Below, one piece after another: positions 35,879 to 48,045 of a stretch of DNA of 64,000 nucleotides (position 1 is the stretch's first letter; each line of letters begins with the position of its first letter). Source of the stretch: Microthyrium microscopicum (lineage: Eukaryota > Ascomycota > Dothideomycetes > Microthyriales > Microthyriaceae); contig MU004231.1 in NCBI GenBank assembly GCA_010405405.1, positions 551,736 through 615,735 of the forward strand. The letters are read 5' to 3'. Below the pieces are notes generated by a model, which saw nothing but the letters and a program-made list of their open reading frames with translations, ran no database searches and had not been told where the DNA came from. A program made the position numbers and the translations under genes.

Positions 35879-36957
35879 AACTCATCTTCTTTTCTTCTCG
35901 CAGTGACACAGAAAAGCTTCGAGTCTCTTTTTCAGTAGAACTTTAATCCATGATGGAGTTTTGGGTGTTGCTTGGCATTAGCTGAGTTGGGCATTGGTTC
36001 ACTCTTGAGAGGGAGGTTGATTTGTATATTGGGATCAAAAATCTTTGTGTTGGCAATTGCATATCACGGCAGTTGTGAAAGGGACTTTTTGGTAATTAAA
36101 CACACTCCTGTAATAGCGAGGTAATTCTACCGTTGTATGTATATAGCTTATTCATGATGTCGAAATTCAAGATATATCATAATCATTTCTCTTTCATGGC
36201 TATCTATTGTGGTTGCTGAGATGTCATCGTGCTTCATCACGGTCACTGAGCGAGCGGGACCTATACAGCTATGAAATTGTCGTTTCGAAGGCATTTGAGA
36301 GAGACATTCGAGAAAGACAGTTCTATATCACGGCACCACTGAAAAATTGTATATGCAAAACTATTTATTGATGAACTTTTAGAGTGTCTAAGGCTAGTAC
36401 AGACTCTCTGTGGTGGAGAAAGGGGCAAAGCAAAACTGGTATGAGAAAAGTGTAAACAAACCCCTTTTTTCGGTGACCAGGGTTATAACAAGCAACAGGT
36501 GGACAAAATCAATGGTACACCCCCCGAGTGCTTCATTTCTTGTGGAGTTCGTGAAACCCTCAATTGCCTCAAAACAATATGAGAATGGAAGGGTATTTTC
36601 ATCATGAAGAGCAATGGGAGACATTCCGCTTGATTAAACGAGGGCCATTCAGCTCGCTGGGTGGTGATAGGCAGGACAAGCCTAGCTCAACGTGGGCGAA
36701 TGTTTTTTTTGTGCTTTCTCCTGTTTTCCTGGTGTAGGTGATTGTTGGGTGGGTGAGTTGAAGGGGCTGCTGCTTTGTATGGAAGATGAAGGTATTCCAA
36801 TGTTGTGCTGAGAGTGTTGTGGTGGTGTGGGAAGTTGAAGGGACGAACTGGAAGGGGCTTCCTTCGGGTTGCTGAGACTTGACAATTTGTTCACAAGACG
36901 GAGAGTGCTCGAAAGGTATGTTAATATAGCCGGTCGAAGTGCTTCCCTGGAAGCATT
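35879..36957. other. convergent 3' region
   Basis: 1.08 kb between the coiled-coil gene (+) and array gene A (-). AT-rich, with no conserved frame. Confidence 0.4.
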
Positions 36958-38182
36958 TCATTTCCTCTTTGGCTCGTGAAGTCTCCAGCGCTGCTCGGAC
37001 TCCATCCATCGATAATGCGACTTTTGAAATTTCCCGCAGAGTCTCTTGCCCTTCACTATCTGTAGAAGGCGGTACGCAGTAGGGTACGCCTCAATCGCTG
37101 GATTTTTTTCGAAGCCGTCTATAGGTTTACCATTCGCATCGATGAAGCATGCGTCTTCCAATTGACTCTGCAGTGTCTTCATGAACTGACCATCAGGTGA
37201 CTCGCTACGGTCTATGATGCTTTCGCGAATCTCTTCGGACTTGGCTTGGAACACCTTCGCTTGTTTCTGTCTCTCGTTCACGAATGCTTGACCCTCAGCT
37301 CCGAACTCTATAGGTCTGAAGAGATAAGAATTGGCCATTTTTTTGAACTGCTTTTTGGTGCGCAATGCGTTATCGGCCGTTCGCTGATAGGCGCATGAAT
37401 CAAGTCGAGCATGCAGGCATGCAAGTACATCATACCAAGGAGTTGCCATTGGTGTCAAGCCAGTGGCTTCTGACAGTATCTCTTCCAGCTCCGTCTCAGC
37501 AACATCGCCATCTTCAATGCATTCATTGTTGTCGACCAAATATCGCACGTCTCGCCTAAGAAAGGGCCCATGAGAAATAGACTGTAGATAAATATCTTTA
37601 ACAACCATTTCTTTCAGCGACGGAAACAATTTGCGCAGCTTTGAGAAGGGCGGTTGAGCAAAGCCAGCACTTGGTGGTCGTCTAAGCAAAAGCTTTGTAA
37701 CCTTTCGAGCAAATCCTAGATCAAACCCATGCTTATGACATGGCTGGTTGATGCTCAGGTGTCGGCCGTCGATTTCATCTTTTGCCTCAAGTCTTTCAAT
37801 GAGCTCATTACTTTGTCCCCACGCATTATTGCAACGAGCATAAGGAGCGTAAACCGCCAAGTTCTGCGACTTTACGGAGAAGTACCGATTGGTAAAGCAT
37901 TCGTTGTTGACTTCATCACGCATTCGGTGGTTGGTGTTCCGAAGATTGCGAATAGTCTTGCCATCGCATTGGTCATATATCATGAATCGAAGCTCTGCAC
38001 AAATTTTGAAGAAGTCCCAGTTGGGATCCACTACTATAACGATTAGGTTTGCATGAAGATGGACAGTGAATTGGTCACTCACCTGATGAGGCTGCAGGCT
38101 CAGTAGTCTTGATCTTGTGGGCTTTCATCATAAGTCTCTGGACTGCGTGACTTCTTGTTTGCTTTCGAACAGCCATGTTCAT
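36958..38182 (-). CDS. F-box-like array protein A
   Basis: First of four co-oriented paralogs. Exons 38182-38083 and 38033-36958 give 391 aa. The N-terminal basic segment MNMAVRKQTRSHAVQ is followed by an F-box-like helix pair (ELRFMIYDQCDGKTIRNLRN), then MRDEVNNECFTNRYFSV. Core: LGFARKVTKLLLRR, KLRKLFPSLKEMV, TPMATPWYDVLA. The C-terminal signature shared by the family is LQSQLEDACFIDANGKPIDG, AYPTAYRLL and HYRWMESEQRWRL. The signature is not from a family I can name. By its start it may bind Skp1, but that is inference. Confidence 0.78.
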
Positions 38183-38864
38183 GTCAGATTGTTCAATTTC
38201 AAGCTCAAAGCTGGTGGAACCAAGCAAATGTGATGTCCAGTGAGGACTTCGAGAGCTCAAGTACTTCCGTGGAGTGTGATAGAGAAGCCACTGGCTGTAG
38301 ACAATCGAGATGGGTTGCAGGGAAGAGACTCGTGTTATGGGAGATATGTAGAAACAAAATCGAAGGCAGCAGAGGGTGTGGAAGAGTGTGTGATGGAGAC
38401 AAACTGGTGGGAGGATAGACTTTATAGGCTCATAGTCTTCCTCAGTCACTTCTCGAATTCAGTGGAAGTGATGCTCAATATTCATACCCTGAGCTGACTT
38501 TGTGATGATCTTCAGCTCTCACAGAATCGCAAGTCCCAGTTGGAATGATCTCCCTCAGTACCTCAAGTCAGGTTGCCTATTGAGGAAGGCGCTGGAGCAA
38601 ATCGATGGACAGTACGATGGACTGAGAAAATGATTGACGTGCTGAAGCGGTGCCATGTTAGCCATGATTTAGTTAGAAGAACAACGTATCAACAGAATTT
38701 TTGGGGATTGGAGTCTTGATACTGGAGTGAGATAGATCGGCCACATGCGGATAACTGGATTTACGTCAAATATTTAGTCTAGCAGATAAGCGGCTCAAAG
38801 TCGTTGCAGGTGACTTCGCAATGTAGAAAGAGGCATTCATTCGCTATCAAGTCTAGAAGATCAT
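38183..38864. other. intergenic, array A to B
   Basis: 682 bp holding the promoter of A and the 3' end of B. A minus-strand open frame above 38182 is in frame with A but carries a stretch without family features; the ATG at 38182 is preferred. Confidence 0.4.
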
Positions 38865-40233
38865 CTACGGACGAGGTATTTCTTGGCTAGCAGATTTCGA
38901 ATCTTTGCCATTGCTGGGAAGCCTCCACCGCTGTTCGGATTCCACCCACGTATATGGTGATGCTGAGAAATCTCGAAATACTTCTTTTTTCATCATCATA
39001 TCAACCAAGCCCTCAGCAGTAGGAAACCCAGTGATGGCTGGGTAGTGAGTCAGATTGTCGATAGGCTGTCCGTGTTCGTCAAGAAAGCAAGCGTCTTCAA
39101 GCTGCTTCTGCAGCTTCTGAACACATTCCGGGTCTGTCTGCAATGAATTTTGTAGTGCTTGCACCAACTTCTGGAGTCTACCCTCAAGGAAGGGCTCGGA
39201 GAATCGTATGCTTTTGAGTCTCGATGCAACTTTCCTTCTTGTCCCGTCAGAACGTAGACCTGACAGGTTGGACTGAGCCCGTCCGGTGACATATCCTGTT
39301 AAGATAGACATGGTAGCATCATCCATGGGTCCTTGGGACTCTTTCAACAAAGCATCTTTGACCCTGTTGTGGTTGAGTCGTTCTAATCCAAAGTAGTCAA
39401 AGATGAAAAGGCTTTCAGTTGGGTGGGATATCTCTTCTCTGAGGGCATTCATCCAGGATGTCCATTCCAGCTTGTTTTCCTGCAGCCTTTCGTTGAGACG
39501 ACGGAATTGCCAGATACCATACAGAAGGCTTCCCATCACAGGCAGATTGACCGCCGCACTGACAGAGCATGCCATGAACCCATTCCATTCTGCAGTAGAC
39601 TTCGAACGAATGGTGTACCAGTCAACTGACGGACTCTGAGCTGACATGACGCATGTCTTCCGAGTTTCTGAAATCCAAAAGATCGCCTCTTTTAGGTTGG
39701 GAAATAATCGTTGCAAGAATGGCCAACTGTAGGAATGTTCGTGAGTTTGGAGCCTTACCATCAACTTGGTGACATCCTTGGCGAACGTGAGGTCGAATGG
39801 TTTCAAGCAATTCATTTTCTTTTCAACAGACCAAAATTCAAGGAAATGTGCTCCCGGTCCATTCAGGATGTGTTCAGTCATTGCTGTCTTGCCGCTCCAC
39901 AACATATGGTTGCCAGTGTATACGTTCAAGGTTGTATCTGTAACTTTGAAATATCGATATGCGACACAGTACTCGTTGATCTCTGCTCGCATGTCCTTCC
40001 CCGTGTTTCGCAGATGCCGCAAAGATTTGCCGTCACATTCGTCATATATCATATAGCGTACACATCTGCTGAGAGAGGAGAGAGTGCAGCCTACGTCTAA
40101 AAATTGAGATTTGTTAGTCTCTGGCATTAAGAAAAGTAGAGGGTTCTATCTTACTGCGTGGGAAGACGGGCGCACCATCTTTAATCCGACTTGCAAATCC
40201 AAGATCCGTATGATGAGTATGATGAGTAGCCAT
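38865..40233 (-). CDS. F-box-like array protein B
   Basis: Exons 40233-40155 and 40096-38865 give 436 aa. The N-terminus MATHHTHHTDLGF is followed by the shared RYMIYDECDGKSLRHLRNTG and MRAEINEYCVAYRYFKV. Core: LTFAKDVTKLMVRL, LQRLFPNLKEAIF. Unlike its paralogs it lacks the PWYDF motif and has instead NLPVMGSLLYGIW with a longer, Leu-rich middle. The C-terminal signature is intact: LQKQLEDACFLDEHGQPID, FPTAEGLVDM, YTWVESEQRWRLP. It is the closest paralog of A in the F-box-like part. Confidence 0.78.
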
Positions 40234-41088
40234 TCTGGTGAGGGGGGCGAGTTAGAAGATGGCGAAGATTTAGAGATTGGGAATGGAATTTGATACGGGA
40301 GTGTTATTAAAAGTTAAATAGTGGATAGTATCGCTCTCCTATTTACGATTTCTGACGAAGTGAAGTTTCGAGTCTGAACGGAATTGTCGTTGAGCTTCAG
40401 CTTCAGAGGCACTCTTGCTCCATTTAGAAGTAGCTCCGTCATTCTTCCAAGTGACAAAGTTTGATACCGTGGCAGCTGAGAGTACTAAAATTTGACTTTC
40501 ATTAGTTTAGATCAATTTGAAATAATTTGAAATAAGTCAGTACAAACTCAGTGACTGAACTGTTATCGGACCGGGCAACGGGAGAAGAAAACCATCGGAT
40601 TATATTCACCCACAGTGTACGATGTCCTTTATCAATTGCCATGTTCAACTGAGTCTTTCATTTGCCATGAAAGGCATTTGAGCTTAGAACTCATATCAAG
40701 TGCAACGGGAAATCTCGCATTATCTAACTAAAAGAGATGGTGGTAGCCATCGAATTGCACAGGAGTATGCCGTTGATTTCGCCAGTCATATGCCTGTCTA
40801 AACGTTCCAACCAGTATTTCACAAAGTAGCTCGATAAATGGAGCTGAGGACTTTCTATCTGAGCAGCGAGCTTGAGCAGCACAATTGGTTGCTTTCCAAT
40901 GCTGGTTTCATCCATGTCAACGCGAAAGAATTGATTTCTAACTTATATCATCGAAGTTGATGCTTCTCTGAGCAGCTGAAGGAACATCACCCGGGTCTGC
41001 TGCCGTACAGGACCCGCCGTTTTGCAGCCCTGCGCTTTGGAGTGACTTAGTTCCTTCTGACGATCGTAGGCCGTGGACGAGGTAATTT
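40234..41088. other. intergenic, array B to C
   Basis: 855 bp. The first bases beyond C's stop (41088-41040) still encode the lost end of C in frame (KLPRPRPTIVRRN). The rest holds no recognisable gene. Confidence 0.45.
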
Positions 41089-42627
41089 CTAGCGTAATAA
41101 GGATGGGTACCAAACGTAATGACTATTGGGGAACCGACGACGAGACCACTGGCGTCTATTGATCATGTTCATGAATCCTTCGGCCGTGGGATATGTCTTA
41201 ACAGAAGGCCCACCCGAGAACGGGGGGTTATTACCTGTGTCAGGGTCATTGAAAAGACTTCCGCCCCAACCTCCAAAGAAGGCGTCTTCAAGTTGGCTCT
41301 GAAGCTTATCCCTAAACAATTGAGCATCTCTCTCAATATCATCTTCTAAGTGTATATGAGTGCGGTCCGCACTGCGTCGCAGGCTCTCTTTGGCTCTTTC
41401 TAGTCTTCCAAGAGCTTCGTCGTATCTTCCATCTAGGACTTTATTCTTTTTCTGTAAATGCTTTCGTCTCTTCGTTACAAAGTTGATAGCCGCTTGATGT
41501 TGCATTTTCTTAATTTGATACTTGCTTTCCAGTTTGCAGTAAGCCATGAAATCATACCAAGGACTTGCGAGGGGCGTCAGCTTAACCGCGTCGTTCCATA
41601 TGAATCTGACCTCCCTCTCCGTAAGCCATTTAGAGGGCTGAAGAGTGCCTTCATCGAATTCGTCATAGAAATTGACCAAAGAATAATAATGCGCAGAGCT
41701 TTCGAAAAATGCGAACTCTCTCAGATTAGGGAACATCCGTCTGAGCCAGATCAATTGTCGCATATCTCCGGTTAAGCTATGATTTATGCCATAAAGCTGC
41801 CAGGGGACCACGGGTCGATTCCTGATCTGGCTGTACCTACGATCAACGTAAAAGACAAGTTTTCTCACATGACTCGCAAAAGCCAGGTCAAAGGCATGTT
41901 TCCAATCTTCGTCTACTGGCTCTTCAACGGTAGATCTTTGTGGTCTCAGGTCGCTAGTTGGAAACCAAAAGTTGAAGTCCTGATCGGATTCTGTATTTTG
42001 TCAGTCAAAGTCAACGAATATCAGCAGTACATTGTATAGTCGTCGTCAAATTTCAAGTGTCAGAAGACCGCCATGACCTCCTATGCCATGGAGACTGTAC
42101 CAACGAAGGACCTACGAGTGCCTTGGTGGTTTCAGCAGTAGGTGAAGTAGAGGTTGCAAAATGTTTGCTAGGGGAAGATTTCATATGGCTTTTGTAAAGA
42201 TCACTCACCTGCCTCATAGTTGTTGAGAATATTTACAGCCTCCTCGTTGCAACATCTATGTACATCTACGTTCTTCAAGTCGTCACCGGACATTGACCAG
42301 CCTCCTTTATAGATGTCAGTGTGCCGAAAATATGGCTCAAGCATTTTTTCATCAAGGATAAAGAAGCGATTTCGAAAGCAGTATTCGTTGATTTCCTTGC
42401 GAAGGACACCACTGCCCGCATTGCGAAGTTTGCATCTCAATGGGCAGTCGAGGCAAGGGTCGAAACATGGCTCCACGATTCTTATGAATGTCCTCTGATT
42501 CGACAGGAGAATCATTTGAATTGTTAGGACCACTAGACTCGGATGGACCAATCGTGTGGGTCGCAGAGTCAGCATCGTTTGACTCAGAAGAGCCGACCGG
42601 GCTGGTGGTGGCGTTTGACTCGCTCAT
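41089..42627 (-). pseudogene. F-box-like array gene C, decaying
   Basis: Exons 42627-42209 and 41990-41089 (218-nt intron between) align with array gene D. The first exon starts MSESNATTSPVGSSESNDAD and reaches PRLPIEM, where F-box-like helix 1 should continue. Instead about 14-15 residues are absent and the next conserved block (KLRNAGSGVLRKEINEYCF) is one frame over. The rest is well kept: LAFASHVRKLVFYVD, LRRMFPNLREFAFF, PLASPWYDFMAYC, LQSQLEDAFF, YPTAEGFMNMINRRQWSRRR. It then stops at YVWYPSLLR because the Trp codon of the family's RWRLP reads TAG. Both defects suggest loss of function; an alternative ATG at 42575 would avoid the first but lacks helix 1. Confidence 0.7.
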
Positions 42628-43500
42628 GTGGCGTCTAGATCCTCGAAATATATCACTGGCTTGAATCCAAGATATGAGAGACTTTAAAAAGAAGGATCGA
42701 AGTGGGGATCGATGCACCAATCTAAATCGTGGAAACAAATACTCATAAAAAGGACATTGACGCATCAGGACTTCAAATAGCGCAGAAGAAGAACAAAGAA
42801 CTAGTCTAAATGGTCCATAACCAGTCATTGTACTTCTACAAACGAGTATCTAGTACACATACTGTTTGATATTGAACCTGCGGAGATTAGAACTAGAATA
42901 CTCTTTAGAATGAAGACAACGCGATTGTCCCGGTAGCGCAGCATGTTCGCCGGATTGCCCAGGAGCTTTTATGTAGCATATACCCCAAACTTTGGCTAGT
43001 CTAGTCTTTGTTGTTTGATTTGATAAACAGTTTTAGTAATTCGATAGAGCTTGGTAAACGATTAACTACCTATTCGTAAAGTGATTTGATTCAGCCATGC
43101 GTTCCAACGTCAGATCTGATCGAAGCTATATTGATGAAATATCAGAACGAATATGTAGCCCTTTCCGGCTTTTGCTACCTTCCACGCAGATAAATACTAA
43201 ATGCAGTTTCTATAAATCGATATTACGTCCTTGGACGCTTTTCGTTCCCCACCGCCTTGTGAGGTGCAAGTGATCCATAAATTGGCCCTAGTGAAGTACA
43301 AGCCCATGTTCCGGTGGTATCGTGGATATATCCCGTAGAATAGCAGATAGGTTATCCTTTTGTGAGAAGGTTCCCGCCAATATGTGCCTACATACCTACC
43401 TCCTGTTAGGCTAATGAACATACACGTTGGACCACCTAGGTACCTGCGCGCAGTATCAAAGTTGATACCACTAGATCTAAAGTCACATCATTCGACACTT
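42628..43500. other. intergenic, array C to D
   Basis: 873 bp, AT-rich, promoter of C and 3' end of D. No further paralog fragment was recognised. Confidence 0.4.
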
Positions 43501-45078
43501 CTATTTTTTACGACCCCTTGTTTTTTTAGGTTTGCGCTTGATGGAAACTCGGCTTTCCGGGGTAATAGACCGTGGAGGGAGTCTCCAGCGCTCCTCAGTT
43601 GGATGCCATACGTAATGTGCATTTGGAAATCGACGGCGGGACCATTGTCGTCTGTTAATCATGTTTATAAAGCCTTCTGCTGTAGGATATGTTCTAATAG
43701 ATGGGACACCTGCAAGACCCCGGGGTAATTGGGTGATTCTGCTAGGCGACGCGTAGAGATTACCATGCTGGTCGCGAAAACATGCGTCTTCGAGTTGAGC
43801 TTGAAGTCTATCCCGAAACTGAGTAGGATTCTGTAGCATAAGAGTTTGTAACTGTTCGTGATGAAAATCCGCGTTAATTCTTCGCAAGGTCGTTCGGTTT
43901 TGTAAACACCATACAGCGTTATCATATCGTCCGTCCAATACTTGACCCCCATTTCTCATCAACTCTCTTCTTCTTTTCTCTACATAGTTGACGGCTATTT
44001 GGTGTTGCAGTTTAGACATCTGATATTGGCATTCAGCTTTGATATAAGTCATGAAATCATACCAAGGATTTGATATTGGCGTTAGGCGAACGGCTTTTCT
44101 ATTCATTTCGTACCTTTCTGCCGTAGTGACCTGTGTGGGCTCCAAAAGCCTTCTCTTCGGCGGGTGATCTTGATGTTCAATCTGGACCTTATAATACCCG
44201 CCAGTGGTTGAAAAGGTAGAGGCTGAAAATATCGCCAGCTCCCTTAGTTTCGGAAACAGCCTCATAAGCCAAACGTACTCTTTGGGCATGGGTATGCGTG
44301 GCGGAACTTGACGCAGGAAATAGGATATACCATGGAAATCCAATCCAACTGCATTCCCGACGTCCAAAATGAGCTTTTCTACATTACTTGCAAAATGCAG
44401 ATCAAAGCCACGCTCCCAATCGATATTTATTGGCCGACCGAGTTGACGTGTTGCTAGACCCACGTCGTGAGTCGGAAACCAAAAGTCGAATTCCCTCCCT
44501 CCTAGAAGGAGTTAGTCAAGATACTTCTGATAAGTTAACACCCGCAAAATTTAAATTCGAAAGCCTCAGTACGACAAAGCCTAACAGCTTTGGTTGCCAT
44601 AGACTTTATCGGCATGTGGCTTGTGAGAGTGGTTCAGCAGGTGCATAAGAATAAGGTCTTGCCACTTCTTGCGACGCAAAGGCAAATACTAGCATGCTCA
44701 TGGATAACCATTTCTGGTGAAGAACCTACCATTGAAGACTGCAGCAGTTGAATTCGTGCCTCGTTCGTTGCAACAATCATGTATATCAACGTTCTGGAAG
44801 TCGTTCCTGCAGTAATGACCACCTTTCTTTTTATCCCAGCCTCCTTTATAAATGTCTTCATGCTCAAGGTAAACCTCAAGCTCGCGTTTCTTGACATTAA
44901 ACCATCGGTAACGAAAGCAATAATTATTGACAGCCTGACGAAGCTCTGGACCGCCGGAGTTGCGGAGATTCAGCAAGTCAGAACCACTGAGATGATCCCA
45001 GATCATATACCACAAATCTAGGGGCGTTTTTTCTAAGATCGGGTTGGCAGGCACGGCAGGTTGGGCCGGTTCACTCAT
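43501..45078 (-). CDS. F-box-like array protein D
   Basis: Exons 45078-44730 and 44501-43501 give 449 aa; the 228-nt intron sits at the same place as in gene C. N-terminus MSEPAQPAVPANP, then the F-box-like TPLDLWYMIWDHLSGSDLL, NLRNSGGPELRQAVNNYCFR and KGGWDKKKGGHYC with CCNERG (a Cys-rich patch also found in C). Core: LHFASNVEKLILDV, LMRLFPKLRELAIF, TPISNPWYDFMTY. C-terminal signature LQAQLEDACFRDQHGNLY, YPTAEGFINMINRRQWSRRR, HYVWHPTEERWRLP. A basic tail (KRKPKKTRGRKK) could be a nuclear signal. Function unknown; substrate receptor of an SCF ligase is one inference. Confidence 0.8.
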
Positions 45079-45648
45079 TTTGCGAGATGGGAAGGAAAAT
45101 TTGAACCACTTGGGTACCAGTACGTAGATACTTTACAAACATAGCGAAATCATGGTTATATTGGATTGTTAAGAGCATTATTCAAAGAAAGAAACTACGC
45201 ATTCGGAAATGAAAAAGCGTAGACAGTGAACAAAGAACGGATGCAATACCCCCTTTGCAGAGCAAAAGAGAAGAGCGCTGAACATGATGTTTAGGATATC
45301 AGTAATACCAGAGCATTTAACCTCCACAAAATACAGACATTTCAACCTCAATTATAGTACTGGTCTCTATGAGTCTATTCTAAGAAATGTATTAATTTTC
45401 ACTTGGTAGGGTAGTAATCTTGTGATTGTACGAAGCTCAATCCTCGTTATCTGTTTGTTCTTTGTTCGCCTTTAGAAATATCATGTTCAGTGTATGAACA
45501 TCAAGGATACAGAGCTCATGATGGCGACCATTCATCTAAAGCAGCAAATGCAAGATCACGTCAGCTTCGAAAGCTGATCATGACACGTCAAGCTCAGAGT
45601 TGACTCCAACCCCTTGTCATGCAAAACAATACCCAATTCCTCAACAAT
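45079..45648. other. intergenic, array D to amidase
   Basis: 570 bp with the promoter of D and the 3' end of the amidase gene. Nothing else was recognised. Confidence 0.4.
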
Positions 45649-47412
45649 TCAATCTCTAATATCATCCTCCACAATCGCCATAATCTTCAACAACTCCTCA
45701 TCCCTCATCGGCCTCGCCAAAAACTGCAACCCCGTCGGCATCCCCTCCACCTTCTCCGGCAAATCTAAACAAACTCATTAGCAACCACTCACCCCAATTC
45801 ATACAAACGCAAACTTACATTCTGGCTCATACACCACCCCCTCTCTAACAAACCCCTCCTCCCTCTCCCTCCCCATCTCCGCCTTCCCAAACGGCAGCAC
45901 CCCCGCCGGCCAATCCAAATAATTCGCCAGCGCCGTATAAACCGGAAAACCATACGTATCATGCGGCACCGCAGTCGTTTGATACGGCGGCATCATTATC
46001 GTATCCAACCGATATTCACGCATAAGATCATGGAATTCTTTGACAACTTTCTTGCGCTCCACGTTCATTTCGAATAGGGCGTCAAGATCAGGTGAGAAAT
46101 GTGCAAATTCGGGCTGCATTGTTGCGGCTATGGACGGGACCCACGGTTCGCTGGAGGCGGCGATGTGTTTCAGGGGGGTCTTTTGTGGGTCGAGGCGGAA
46201 GAACTTCCAGGTGTTTAGGGAGAGGGTCCAGAGGGAGGTGGGGAGGGTGGTTATGTCGATTATGGAGTGGCCTTTGGACTTGAGGCGTGTGAGGGCGGTT
46301 TTCATGGTGCGGAGCATGTTTGGGTGGAGGGGGCGTTTTGGGTCTTCGAGGATTAGACCGATTCGTAGTGGGCCGTGGATGGTTACGGAGCGCCAGGGGA
46401 CGGTGAGGCATGTTTCGTCCATATCCCATGGTTCGGCGCGGATGACGGTGCTCATGAAAAGTTCGAGGTCGCGGATTGAATGGGCTTCTGGGCCGATGGA
46501 GGCGATGATGGGACTGGGTGAGCCGAGACGCCCGGGGGGTGTTTTGCCGCTGAATGGGACGCGGCTGCTGGTGGGTTTGAAGCCGTAAATGCCGTTGCAG
46601 AGGGCTGGTATACGTAGGGAGCCGGCGATATCTGTTCCTGCGCCCATGAGGGAGCCTCGGAGGGCAATGAGGGCGCCTTCACCGCCAGTGGAGCCGCCTG
46701 CAGTCAGGGAGAGGTTGAGAGGGTTGAGTGTGCGGCCGAATAGGGGGTTATCGCTGTCTGCTGTCATCATTGTTTGGGGGATATTGGTTTTGACGTAGAC
46801 TACGGCGCCTTGAGAAAGGAGGAGGTCGACGAGGACGGAATTGCTTTCTTGGGGTGGGTGTGATGCAAATGAGACATATGCAACTGTCGATTGAACGCCT
46901 TTGATGTTGAAGGAATCTTTCAAGCTGATAGGCAATCCGTGAAGAGGACCGATGGTCTTCTTGTTCTTTTCGTAGTATTCATCTAGTTCCTTTGCTCTTT
47001 CAAGTGCTTGGTCGAAGAATATTTCCGTCAAACAGTTCACCTAGAAAATGTCAAACTATCGTCGAAGATCACTACTGTCAAATTCACTAGTTGATGGGCA
47101 ATAGCTGCTCTCTTACAAAATGCCACCGCGACATCATAAGAGCTATTACACATCAGTCATACATCCATATAGCATTACTTCCACATACCTAAGTTCCCCA
47201 GCAGCAATCCTCTCAAGCAATCCAGATGCATCATAAGCCTCCGTAATCTCAACCTCCTTACTACTCAGCACACCTGAGGTTTTCGGCACGTCCAATACAT
47301 TTGCTGAATCCGAATATTTTGCTCTGATATCTGCAGAAAGCCGCCATTCATTAGGAATCTTTTCAAGATTAGACTTCTTTTTGCGAGCTGAGACCTCTCT
47401 CCAGTCTTCCAT
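45649..47412 (-). CDS. amidase (FAAH/acetamidase type, amidase signature family)
   Basis: Hydrolyses an amide to acid and ammonia/amine by the Lys-Ser-Ser mechanism. Exons 47412-47189, 47142-47088, 47040-45819, 45764-45649 give 538 aa. Catalytic residues: Lys134 (SLKDSFNIKG), Ser210 in AGGSTGGEGAL and the nucleophile Ser234 in GTDIAGSLRIP. Their spacing of 76 and 24 matches mammalian FAAH (142/217/241). The usual GGSSGG reads GGSTGG. No signal peptide or transmembrane helix is present, so it is cytosolic, unlike FAAH1. The small 55-nt second exon (SYDVAVAFCKRAAIAHQL) and the last exon (GMPTGLQFLARPMRDEELL) fit the family. Substrate unknown. Confidence 0.93.
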
Positions 47413-48045
47413 GATGGGAATTTATATTTGGATGATTATGTTGCTTCAAGAGAATTGATTGTTTGTTTTTGTGTATGGTATGAAGTTAAGTTCTGTAGCC
47501 GGATACGGAGAGGGGGGCCGATCTGCATGAGGTACCAGGGCGCTGAAGAGATCGATTGTCCGGCTTACTGATTTTGATATTTATTATGTAGCGGACAACG
47601 TAAATGTTGTTATCGCAGGTCGTGAAGTAGAGGGTAGGAGGTGCTAATGAGGCAGTAGCTAAAATAGGGGTTCTGTATCATAACATTGCACGACACTAGA
47701 CGTGTTCATACGCCGGAAAGAAGTAGAGACGAAACCACTGGTCAGCTTTTGCAATCGAAATCGAACACAGCGAAACGTTGTAACAAGATCAATGAATGTC
47801 AGGTGTTTACTACTGAAGAGATAATGTACAATAGCGATATGCTGGTCCCCCCATGCTTTTATTCACCAGAGTAAGAGTAATTGACAGCAATGAAAGACCC
47901 CCATGACCATCACGCAGATGGCTGACATTGATCATTCCCATCAAAACCCCAAGACAGCATCAAGTCCATAATCCATTCGCCATAAAGCCATCAACGACTG
48001 AAGGATCAGTAGTGTCGCATCGCAGGACCTAGACATTTCGGAAAA
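47413..48045. other. intergenic, amidase promoter / HVA1 3' end
   Basis: 633 bp, no conserved frame, no repeat. Confidence 0.4.

Noticed and set aside
36958-47412. Secondary-metabolite or degradation gene cluster including the amidase
   Set aside because: No core synthase, regulator or transporter; F-box-like genes and the amidase show no functional link in the sequence.
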